Below, one piece after another: positions 1 to 7,344 of a DNA stretch of 64,000 nt. The position numbers and the translations under genes were made by a program. The stretch is from Chitinophagales bacterium (lineage in GTDB: Bacteria; Bacteroidota; Bacteroidia; Chitinophagales; UBA2359): contig JAHDEE010000002.1 of assembly GCA_020629005.1 (NCBI GenBank), forward strand, positions 1-64,000, read 5' to 3'. The notes under the pieces are model-generated. The model was not told where the DNA came from. It saw only the letters and a program-made list of their open reading frames with translations, and ran no database searches. Each line of letters starts with the position of its first letter. Position 1 is the first letter of the stretch.

Positions 1-357
1 AAAGGGATCATCTATGAGCAACGAATCGCCTTCACAAAATACTGCCAACGTATAATCTTCGGTGAAGATACCACAGGGATCGGGAAGCGCTCCCGGAAGG
101 AAGCTGAGGCTGATAATCTGACTATAGCCCACATGCTGCCCCACTTGTTGATCATCCTGGTATAGGCGCACAGAAAGAGACGAGGGCGGATCTCCTACGA
201 TATTCAGTATGATATCGAAGCTGGCTGGAGCACCCATACATACCTCAATATCAGAGTCTACCGCAAGGATATCACTAAAATTGCAGCCTGCCCTGCAGGG
301 CAAAGCAAACAGGGCCGTTGTTAAGACAAGGGACCAAAAAAGTTTAGTTGCCACCAT
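1..357 (-). CDS. Secreted protein of unknown function, N-terminal part only
   Basis: An open frame runs from an ATG at 357 leftwards through the window edge without a stop (119 codons visible). The product begins MVATKLFWSLVLTTALFALP, a clear Sec signal peptide with a hydrophobic core and small residues before a likely cleavage point near residue 24. The mature part is acidic, beta-prone and contains spaced cysteines, like the N-termini of the T9SS-secreted repeat proteins elsewhere in this window. No domain is recognisable in the visible part. Export is well supported; any function is unknown, and the C-terminus that would show a sorting domain lies outside the window. Confidence 0.75.
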   Translation of the reverse strand, partial: MVATKLFWSLVLTTALFALPCRAGCNFSDILAVDSDIEVCMGAPASFDIILNIVGDPPSSLSVRLYQDDQQVGQHVGYSQIISLSFLPGALPDPCGIFTEDYTLAVFCEGDSLLIDDPF

Positions 358-365
358 CAATATGC

Positions 366-837
366 AAAATATGCAGGAATTGTAGCCGCAGCAAACCTTT
401 TGAGTAAATATTTGCAATATATTCACTCAGTTACCGGCCGGAATGCCGCCCGGGCTGATCTTGATCCGATTTGTTTAGAGGCAGATCAGCCAACAAGAAA
501 CGAATCCAGGCTACTGAAGACTACTGGTAAATCTGAGTGGGGACCCGGAAAATCATACCAATTGGCAGATTTGCAACAAAGAGTAATCCGGAATTTAGAA
601 GCATTCTAAGATTCCGGATTTGACTAATGCTTCAGGAACTGAATAATGGCAAAGTAAGATAAACTTGCTCTTTGTCTACCAGGCTGGCAGAATTGATCTT
701 GGACTACGTGAATGACACTCAAGGGGCAAAAAGTGGTTGCAATAGCAGCTATTTTAGTGACCGTTATTTGCTCCTGATGCAATTAGTCTTTGGATTTCTA
801 AGTGAGAACTAGGGATGCAATGGTTATTTCTTAATGG
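366..837. other. Intergenic stretch without recognised features
   Basis: A 69-codon open frame with a TTG start (400-609, plus strand) lies here. It has no signal peptide, motif or convincing coding character, and I do not count it as a gene. I see no other structure in this stretch. Confidence 0.5.
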
Positions 838-866
838 CAAAAAAGCACGGGGCGCACACCCCGTAC
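838..866 (-). terminator. Rho-independent terminator-like hairpin with T tail
   Basis: The stem ACGGGG/CCCCGT (847-852 with 859-864, loop of 6) can extend by a G-C and a G-T pair. On the minus strand it runs straight into TTTTTT. No protein gene ends here; the nearest minus-strand gene upstream is tRNA-Lys, which has its own terminator. The plus strand also has a weaker T-rich tail. Confidence 0.5.
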
Positions 867-952
867 TCTTTTGTTGGAAACACTAACTCGCAAAGACTGA
901 TCCTAATGAGATTCTATCTATCTAATCTCCTCATTCAGGAACTTCGTCGGAG
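838..952 (-). ncRNA. Candidate small RNA of about 110 nt
   Basis: On the minus strand a perfect TAnnTTTG box (TACATTTG, 958-965) is followed about 100 nt later by a GC-rich hairpin and a run of six T (838-866), with no convincing open frame between. The predicted transcript could form a closing helix of GTACTC (950-955) with GAGTAC (863-868), although two of those bases also serve the terminator stem, and an internal hairpin GAGATT/AATCTC. No -33 TTTG lies at 19 bp spacing, so the promoter is only half supported. This is an inference from promoter, terminator and fold; no known RNA family was recognised. Confidence 0.25.
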
Positions 953-957
953 TACTT

Positions 958-965
958 CAAATGTA
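958..965 (-). promoter_or_regulatory. Bacteroidota -7 box (TACATTTG)
   Basis: Exact match to TAnnTTTG on the minus strand, placed to drive the candidate small RNA ending at 838. A TTTG lies only 14 bp further upstream (980-983), shorter than the usual spacing of about 19 bp, so support is partial. Confidence 0.3.
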
Positions 966-987
966 GGCTAAAGAAGAAGCAAAGGGC

Positions 988-1040
988 TTGATTTCGGGGT
1001 CTAATTATGAAGTCATAATTAGGCTCAAAAGCGAAATCAA
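988..1040. other. Long imperfect inverted repeat, possible RNA structure
   Basis: The inner arm CTAATTATGA (1001-1010) pairs perfectly with TCATAATTAG (1013-1022) across a 2-nt loop. An outer arm TTGATTTCG (988-996) pairs with CGAAATCAA (1032-1040). Two nested helices in noncoding DNA suggest a structured transcript or a protein-binding palindrome. No family is recognised and either strand could be the functional one. Confidence 0.4.
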
Positions 1041-1205
1041 AACACTAAAACAGCAATCGTTTAGAATTGACAATCAGCTTGTTATAGCGTTTCCAGGGAG
1101 AGAACGGATTTTGACCTATAACGGAAATGAGCGAGCTCTGTACCCGGCTTCAAAGCGGCCGTAATCAAGCTGAAAATGCCCGAATTACACACTTTGGTAG
1201 TAGCC

Positions 1206-1243
1206 ATGAAAGAAAGGCTCTTCAGTTTTCACTGAAGAGCCTT
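1206..1243 (-). terminator. Terminator of the tRNA-Lys transcript
   Basis: A perfect 13-bp stem (1214-1226 with 1231-1243) closes on a GAAA tetraloop as read on the minus strand and is followed by the T-rich TCTTTC. It lies 8 bp beyond the 3' end of the tRNA, as expected for a single-gene tRNA transcript. Confidence 0.8.
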
Positions 1244-1251
1244 GTAGTTTG

Positions 1252-1324
1252 TGACTCGGCAGGGGCTCGAACCCTGGACCCTCTCCTTAAAAGGGAGATG
1301 CTCTACCAACTGAGCTACCGAATC
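1252..1324 (-). tRNA. tRNA-Lys (anticodon TTT)
   Basis: A complete 73-nt cloverleaf can be folded by eye. The acceptor arm is GATTCGG/CCGAGTC with discriminator A, the D arm GCTC/GAGC, the anticodon arm TCTCC/GGAGA with loop CTTTTAA (anticodon TTT), and the T arm CAGGG/CCCTG with loop TTCGAGC. CCA is not encoded. It reads AAA/AAG lysine codons. It sits alone between its own promoter box and terminator. Confidence 0.97.
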
Positions 1325-1336
1325 CCAAAAGCGAGG

Positions 1337-1368
1337 CAAAGATAGCAATAAAATCGGATAGCTAACAA
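1337..1368 (-). promoter_or_regulatory. Promoter of tRNA-Lys
   Basis: On the minus strand a TATCTTTG box (1337-1344, exact TAnnTTTG) lies 12 bp before the first base of the tRNA. A TTG (1366-1368) lies 21 bp further upstream and can serve as the -33 element. The geometry predicts transcription starting a few bases before the mature 5' end. Confidence 0.6.
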
Positions 1369-1407
1369 GCGATTACGCCATTTTCTTGCCCAACTTAGCG
1401 AATTATT

Positions 1408-1923
1408 TTACTTGAGCCTTAGACTCTCTGCCTCGAAGGCAATTGCGACCTCTGGCTCCGTGATTTTTGCGATCTCCTCAGCACTGGCACCGGCATCTTC
1501 CGCATAATGTCTTAACCATTCTACGGAGGTTGTGTCAAGGTAAGCACGGCCTTCCAACACAGCTTCTCTTCCTTCACAATCAAGGGGAACGAAAAACGCA
1601 TAGTCCTTAAACATCACCCTGATGGATTCAGTCCCCTCTTCTGCCACAGTCATCCAACAACCCTTCACCTTGCAAACTGATTCGACTTGAGTTTCAAGCT
1701 TTACATTCATCTCTGTCTTGCCTTCCATCTGCTTATTGAGCTCAGCCAAACCGATGGAACCACCACTTTCCAGTTTCTTTACACCGCGATAGTACATTCC
1801 ATTTTCTTCCAGCTTGATGAGCTGGGGCTTTTCTTTGACCGCCGAATTTACGGAGCCTTGACCAGGAGATTTACAGGCAAACATGCAGGTGCAGAATAGG
1901 ACAATCAACGATAGAAACCGCAT
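1408..1923 (-). CDS. DUF4920-like lipoprotein
   Basis: A 171-residue protein with an N-terminal hydrophobic stretch and a lipobox-like MFAC at residues 14-17, so probably a membrane lipoprotein. The core contains VCKVKGCWMTV, the cysteine-centred signature I associate with the DUF4920 family of Bacteroidota, whose function is unknown. The ATG at 1923 is preferred to one at 1953: the longer version puts arginine-rich sequence before the signal peptide, and the upstream ATG lies against a TAnnTTTG box at 1951-1958. It stands alone between tRNA-Lys and the PorU2-like gene, all on the minus strand. Family assignment rests on the short cysteine motif and overall size. Confidence 0.8.
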   Translation of the reverse strand: MRFLSLIVLFCTCMFACKSPGQGSVNSAVKEKPQLIKLEENGMYYRGVKKLESGGSIGLAELNKQMEGKTEMNVKLETQVESVCKVKGCWMTVAEEGTESIRVMFKDYAFFVPLDCEGREAVLEGRAYLDTTSVEWLRHYAEDAGASAEEIAKITEPEVAIAFEAESLRLK

Positions 1924-1950
1924 AGAAAATCTTGTTTGATTCCGAAAACG

Positions 1951-1958
1951 CAAAATTA
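1951..1958 (-). promoter_or_regulatory. -7 box for the DUF4920-like gene (TAATTTTG)
   Basis: Exact TAnnTTTG on the minus strand, 27 bp upstream of the ATG at 1923. It overlaps the alternative start at 1953 and so supports the shorter protein. No -33 TTTG is seen at 19 bp spacing (one lies at 24 bp). Confidence 0.45.
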
Positions 1959-1993
1959 CAGTTTTCGGGAATCACATGCTGCCAAATACTCTA

Positions 1994-4900
1994 TTACTGC
2001 AATATTATTTTCTGCGCAGCCACGTTCTGCTGATCTATTGCTAAAAGCAGTAAATACATCCCTGATTGAAAAGCCGATACATCTAATTGATGCTCCGCCA
2101 TGCTCATTGACCACTCCCCTAGTTCGCGGCCAGTCAGATCCTTGAGGGTCAATTTATACTGCCCCTGACGAACGGCCAACAGCTCAACGTTGAGGACATC
2201 TCTGGTCATCGTTGGATACACAGCCCACAATCGAGGGACGGCCTGCACATTGGAGCTTAAGAAACTGACGGTAATTTCATCAGAAGCACTACAGTTTGTA
2301 TTGTTGTCAACAACCGTAACACCGTAGGTCCCGCTTGCAGTGACGGTCAGGGTTGGGCTGCTATCACCTGTGCTCCAGTTATACGAAAAATCTCCCGGCT
2401 GAGAAACAGGATTTAGCAAGTACTCATTACCAAATTGCACATCTGTATTCGGTCCCAGGTCCACGACCGGCGTACTTTGAAAATCCATGAAAGTTGATGC
2501 CTCCCCGGAACAACCTCCTGCCGTGCTCACGACGACCGAATAGTTGCCAGGTGTGCTAACCTGAATGCTTGCCGTTTGTTCACCAGTCGACCAAAGGTAA
2601 TTTTCAAAAACATTGTCCAATTGTAATACTACCTCCGTTCCAGCACAAAGATTGCTTGCATCTGGGGCCAATATGTTTGTCTGGATGGCTCCTCCCCCCT
2701 CGATATTAGCGAGAAAGCTACCAACACAACCTTGCTCATTAGTCACCACTAAGAGATAGTCACCTGGCTCCGTAATGACAATGCTATTTTGACTTTCCGG
2801 ATACTCCAGCGGACTGCTGTTGAGAAACCACTCATATTTTTCAAAGGACTGCTCACAGGTTACTGTCAGTGGTTCGTCGTTGCAAATTGACAATTCTCCA
2901 GTATCAGAAATCAATACTGGTTCCGGAGCAGGAATCACTTCGACAAATACACTCATTTGATCTAAGCAACCGTTCGGCTGACTCAAAAAGGCAGTGTATT
3001 CGCCACTGCTGGTCACCTCTAGCGGACCGGTGGTACCGTCTTGCCATTCCATACTCACCTCTTGTTCTGCGGTATTAAAATCGAGAAACAAAGATGCCTG
3101 CCCTTCACAATAAAAGAACTCGCCTGTATTACTGAAAATTTCCCCCTGTATTCCCGGAGCTGACACAAAGGAAATGGCCGCTCCCTGGCACCCTGCATCA
3201 TCTGCCACTATTACATTGTATTGCCCTGGCTCCGCTACTTCCAGGCTCTGACCTAAAGCCCCAGTACCGATCCACTGATAGGCAGAAAAGCCATCGGTTA
3301 CTTCCAGCATCACTGACTCATCGACACACAGATCCCCGATTTGAGATATCTCTGCAACAGGATCCTCTCTCACATCTACCAGCGTTTCTGTAGTATAGGA
3401 GCAATCTCCATCAATCCAGGTATAACGGACCGTATCAATTCCGCTGCCGCTTTGCAATGGATTATACATTGATCCCATGATTCCAGATCCGGAAAAGACA
3501 CCACCGGCAGGATTTGCAGAAATTTCAAAAGGCGGATCAAAGAGGCAAACTGCGTCAGGCAAATTTGCAATGTACAGAGCTTGATCTATGCAACCTTCGG
3601 CTACACAGGTAAGTGGGCCACTAAATCGATTTCCACATATTTCATTGCCAAAGGCTGTCAGTGCAAAGGTGATTTCGTCCCCCAACTCAAGATTGTCCAC
3701 TGTATACTGATTTATGTCAGCGTCCAAAACCACTTCAGATTCGTTTACCTGGAGCAAATAAGATTCTGCTGCTAGCTGTGGTAGCCAACTTACGGTGACA
3801 GAACTTAGATCAGTGGACTCGCAGATCAATCCAGGGTCTTCCAGTGGTAAGGCCACCTGAACATTGATCACATAACTCCCGAAACATTCATCTTCCTGAA
3901 CAATAAGGCTGACTGACTTTTGGCCTCCTGTTGTCCATAAGACTTCATGAGGACCTAAGCCTGTAATGTCGCCACCGATAGCTCCAGAACCAAAATCCCA
4001 AATGTAATTGGCCGAAGAAGAAGCATTGCCAACATATTCAAAGACCAGATCCTCATAGAGGCAGGCTTGCGTTGAACTTGCCTGAAATATTGCCGCCGGC
4101 CCTTCTGTAACCAGAAAGCTGGACTCAAAGATAGAATCGGGACAACCCTCATCTTCGCTCTCAAGGGTATAGGAAACTTCATGTAGCCCCACACCGAGTT
4201 CCGTAGGATTTATCGTGTCACTGCTTTCTCCGTCAATCAGAAAACTTCCACCAGCGGGACTTCCTTCCAGTAATCCACCACTTCCCGTCAAGCAATAGGA
4301 CTCCTGTAGATTGGGAATTTGCACGATTTCCTCACTACAGCCGAGATCATTGAGGAAGAGACTAACTTCTTTAGCATTGTTTTCAAAACAAAGTTCATCT
4401 GACTCTTCCTCCGGATTGATCAGGATTTCAATCTGATTCAAACCCAGGATTTCCTCATAAACCTCAATCTCAAGACTATATACGTTGTCCTCTCCTTCCA
4501 CATAAGTCTTGATACCTTCAAAAAGAAGATCTGTTGATGTTTCAGAAGACCTTATAACTTGTACCGCAAATTCCTGATCGGCTGGATAACCGATATTGCT
4601 GACTCGATAAAACAAATCGACACTTGAAATCCCTTCTTGATTTACAATTGGCGTAAACCAAACATCGCCGGGTTCTAATATGGTAAAATCCGGAAGGGCT
4701 TCTCTTTGAATTCTGATGGCAGGATCTCCCAGGAATTGCAGGTTTTCCAATGTATAACGATCATAGTCGTTTTCTGAAGTCAAATACTGCGAGATTGTTG
4801 CATTCCATGTTTCTCCAACTGGCTCTGCAAAAGCAGAACCTTGGAGCTCACTGACAAATTGATGCAGTACAGGTTCCAGTGATCTATAATAGCTTTTGCC

Positions 4901-7069
4901 ACTAGACCCTATAACAGCGATTGCACCTCGGTTTGCTGCCGTCAGCAGCTTCTGTCCCAGTACTGAATTACCTTGTCCTTGAAAACTTGCGGTTGTGTAA
5001 TCACTGGCAGAAAAGACCAAAGGATAGGCCGCTTGATTTCCCCAACTTGCTGGGTTCGTATTTTCTTCCAGATTCCACCAGGCACCATTACTATCACTTT
5101 CTCCAAAATAGCAAAGCATTCCTGCACCCTCTACAATCCACTCATGGAATTCTTCGAAGTTGGCTGGAACATCATCCTCTGTATTCTCAATCCATGTTTG
5201 CATACCCATTGATAGTGGGCCGGACTCCGAGAGGGCCTCCAGATTGGAAAACAGTCCCGAAAGCCATTCGGATTCTTCTGGATTCCTGGCATGCCCAAGA
5301 AGTGCTTGCCGTTCTCGATATTGGTAGGGTCCTCTTTCGCAGGAGCGGGTCTGTTCTTCATATTGCTGCACCTTATCCAGATAAGCCTGACCTTCTGCAT
5401 TAGACACAATAGGTAGACGTCCAATTGATGCGGTGCTTAGACGTTGATCATTGGAAAATGCATACAGAAAATCGCAAGCAGGACTTCCAATGGCTGGCAT
5501 CAGATTTTCATCCTTCAGTTCTGAATCTTCGGTCAACTGTTTTAGATCCACCCCTGTTCCAAGCAGCAAAACATGCTTTGGTTTGTCCGAAAAATTCTCT
5601 TCCGCAAATGCCAGAAAATTTCGAATGGCCAATGGATGGCCATCAACACCATAAGCAAACTGATCGTACAAGGAGGCCACATTAATCAATACGGATGTGT
5701 TTCCCCCACCAGGATTAGAAGTTCTGTAAAGACCGAAAGAGATGGCTGTCGCCTCTAACTCCTCCGGATACAATATAACATACTTGCCTTGGTTTGCCTG
5801 GAAGTCGAAATTGGTAAAGTTTCGTTCCTCCAACTCAGTGATGTTTTGAATGTTTTCAATCTTCTGGAGAAACAGCTCCCTTACCTCTTCTGATTCAGAT
5901 AGCCTGAAGTGAATAAGGTCATTGATGTTGTTGCCAAAGTAGCGTTCATTGGTCGTCAAATCGTACAAGAGCGGGAACTGCAGATTGGAGCTGAAATTTG
6001 TAAAGGTTAAATGTGGATCAGGGATTAATGGATTGTATACAGTGAATCGCAAAAAACTGACTCCTTCCAGGTCAAAATCTCGGGCATATCGAAGGCTGGC
6101 GTATGCCGCACTTATTTCGTCAAGCTCGCCTAAATCTCCCAAAGATTCTATTTCAAGCAAGTTCACATTCTGCAATTGAGGGGCAGGAATATTGAGTTGA
6201 TACTGAAGCTGCTCATACCCTTCGAGGGTCAGATCATCCATTACTTCTTCATTCCACCTGACTTCGAGATGGTGATCAGGGCTTATAGACAGATCATTGG
6301 AACGACCCAATAGCCCCATTCGCAGGATAGCATTGGGAGTATTTGGGGACAATACTGCTGCATCAGCCTGCAAACCCCTAGATAAGACCTCGCCTGAGCT
6401 AACTGGCTCACTGGAGAAACCTTCACCGGCCTGCATGGCAGCTCTGTTATCCCAACTGGAAGTCCATTCTGAAGCGGCCAAGTCCTGCTCATTTGCATCC
6501 AGCAAGTTTTCTGGTACATATCGGGAACCCAAAAGTCTCGGTTCGCCTCTGTAGTACTCCTCATCAAATACAATCCTGGATTCGTACCAACAATAGCTTT
6601 CCGGTTCTGGTGCACCGGCCAGACTGTTGGTTCCCGTTCCAATGCGAAGATTCTGCTCGGAGTCGGAATCAGTCAAGAAATAAACAGCCTGATTTGAGTA
6701 GAGGCTCTGCGAGCTTTGCATTTGCCAGGATGAATCATCGTACAAGTCCTTATCCAAAAAACCATCGTTTGGCTTCGCGTGAAACTCAATAAAATCTCCT
6801 TGAGCAAACTCCTGAGCAGTAGTCACAAAAATGGGAACCTGCTGTCCATTATTCCACAATTGGAAGCTGCTGCCCTGCATTTCTAGATTGGTGCTGGACA
6901 ATACAGAATAGGGAATCCGGAAGATTCCTTCGTTGCTAATTGAAAACTTGTAATAATGTTTGCTGATGTCAATCCACTCGTTGCCCAGTTGCGCAAATAG
7001 ACAAACGCTTTGGCCAAGGAGCAGGAAAAAAAATAACACTCCTCTAAACCACAACTTATGTTTATTCAT
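1994..7069 (-). CDS. PorU2-like T9SS-secreted protein with a degenerate C25 (gingipain-type) protease site
   Basis: A 1691-residue exported protein. A signal peptide ends near FAQ. An N-terminal beta-rich part is followed by a gingipain/C25-like domain (roughly residues 460-750), a CARDB-like beta segment, several Ig/PKD-like modules and a type A T9SS sorting domain in the last 75 residues. The order matches putative T9SS sortase PorU2 proteins. In that family a His follows FG and a Cys follows a small-residue strand; here the aligned positions are Glu657 (YFGESDS) and Asp690 (FSASDY), so proteolysis is unlikely. The internal ATG at 7069 (MNKHKLW) is preferred to the one at 7099 because it starts a normal signal peptide. 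It may be a structural surface protein derived from a protease. Confidence 0.85.
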   Translation of the reverse strand: MNKHKLWFRGVLFFFLLLGQSVCLFAQLGNEWIDISKHYYKFSISNEGIFRIPYSVLSSTNLEMQGSSFQLWNNGQQVPIFVTTAQEFAQGDFIEFHAKPNDGFLDKDLYDDSSWQMQSSQSLYSNQAVYFLTDSDSEQNLRIGTGTNSLAGAPEPESYCWYESRIVFDEEYYRGEPRLLGSRYVPENLLDANEQDLAASEWTSSWDNRAAMQAGEGFSSEPVSSGEVLSRGLQADAAVLSPNTPNAILRMGLLGRSNDLSISPDHHLEVRWNEEVMDDLTLEGYEQLQYQLNIPAPQLQNVNLLEIESLGDLGELDEISAAYASLRYARDFDLEGVSFLRFTVYNPLIPDPHLTFTNFSSNLQFPLLYDLTTNERYFGNNINDLIHFRLSESEEVRELFLQKIENIQNITELEERNFTNFDFQANQGKYVILYPEELEATAISFGLYRTSNPGGGNTSVLINVASLYDQFAYGVDGHPLAIRNFLAFAEENFSDKPKHVLLLGTGVDLKQLTEDSELKDENLMPAIGSPACDFLYAFSNDQRLSTASIGRLPIVSNAEGQAYLDKVQQYEEQTRSCERGPYQYRERQALLGHARNPEESEWLSGLFSNLEALSESGPLSMGMQTWIENTEDDVPANFEEFHEWIVEGAGMLCYFGESDSNGAWWNLEENTNPASWGNQAAYPLVFSASDYTTASFQGQGNSVLGQKLLTAANRGAIAVIGSSGKSYYRSLEPVLHQFVSELQGSAFAEPVGETWNATISQYLTSENDYDRYTLENLQFLGDPAIRIQREALPDFTILEPGDVWFTPIVNQEGISSVDLFYRVSNIGYPADQEFAVQVIRSSETSTDLLFEGIKTYVEGEDNVYSLEIEVYEEILGLNQIEILINPEEESDELCFENNAKEVSLFLNDLGCSEEIVQIPNLQESYCLTGSGGLLEGSPAGGSFLIDGESSDTINPTELGVGLHEVSYTLESEDEGCPDSIFESSFLVTEGPAAIFQASSTQACLYEDLVFEYVGNASSSANYIWDFGSGAIGGDITGLGPHEVLWTTGGQKSVSLIVQEDECFGSYVINVQVALPLEDPGLICESTDLSSVTVSWLPQLAAESYLLQVNESEVVLDADINQYTVDNLELGDEITFALTAFGNEICGNRFSGPLTCVAEGCIDQALYIANLPDAVCLFDPPFEISANPAGGVFSGSGIMGSMYNPLQSGSGIDTVRYTWIDGDCSYTTETLVDVREDPVAEISQIGDLCVDESVMLEVTDGFSAYQWIGTGALGQSLEVAEPGQYNVIVADDAGCQGAAISFVSAPGIQGEIFSNTGEFFYCEGQASLFLDFNTAEQEVSMEWQDGTTGPLEVTSSGEYTAFLSQPNGCLDQMSVFVEVIPAPEPVLISDTGELSICNDEPLTVTCEQSFEKYEWFLNSSPLEYPESQNSIVITEPGDYLLVVTNEQGCVGSFLANIEGGGAIQTNILAPDASNLCAGTEVVLQLDNVFENYLWSTGEQTASIQVSTPGNYSVVVSTAGGCSGEASTFMDFQSTPVVDLGPNTDVQFGNEYLLNPVSQPGDFSYNWSTGDSSPTLTVTASGTYGVTVVDNNTNCSASDEITVSFLSSNVQAVPRLWAVYPTMTRDVLNVELLAVRQGQYKLTLKDLTGRELGEWSMSMAEHQLDVSAFQSGMYLLLLAIDQQNVAAQKIILQ

Positions 7070-7237
7070 ATATGCCTGATCTTGACCTAAAAATAGCAAT
7101 ATAGATGCCAGATAACAACAAAACTCTACTAATCAGAGCATATGTAGCTAACCAAACATTAGACGCAAGAAAACAGGCTGGAGATGCCCAAAAAGGTCAA
7201 TTTCGGAAAAAAATTTAATGAGTTTTGGAGCTGCAAG

Positions 7238-7289
7238 CCCCTTCTCTTTGCTCCTTTCTCTTTTCTCTTTGCTCCCTTCTCTTTGCCCC
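7238..7289. repeat. Pyrimidine-rich imperfect tandem repeat
   Basis: Three to four imperfect copies of a TTCTCTTTGCTCC-like unit lie between the tubulin-calpain operon and the PorU2-like gene. The plus strand is almost purely C/T. It could be slippage-prone DNA; no hairpin or gene is seen in it. Confidence 0.65.
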
Positions 7290-7344
7290 GGGTTGACAAA
7301 AATATCAGCTCGTAAAAGGTGTCAAATACTATGTTTAAACAACT

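Noticed and set aside
400-609. 69-codon frame after the first partial gene
   Set aside because: TTG start, no recognisable motif or signal, and low-complexity context.
1127-1345. 72-codon plus-strand frame
   Set aside because: It runs through the tRNA-Lys gene and its terminator on the opposite strand.
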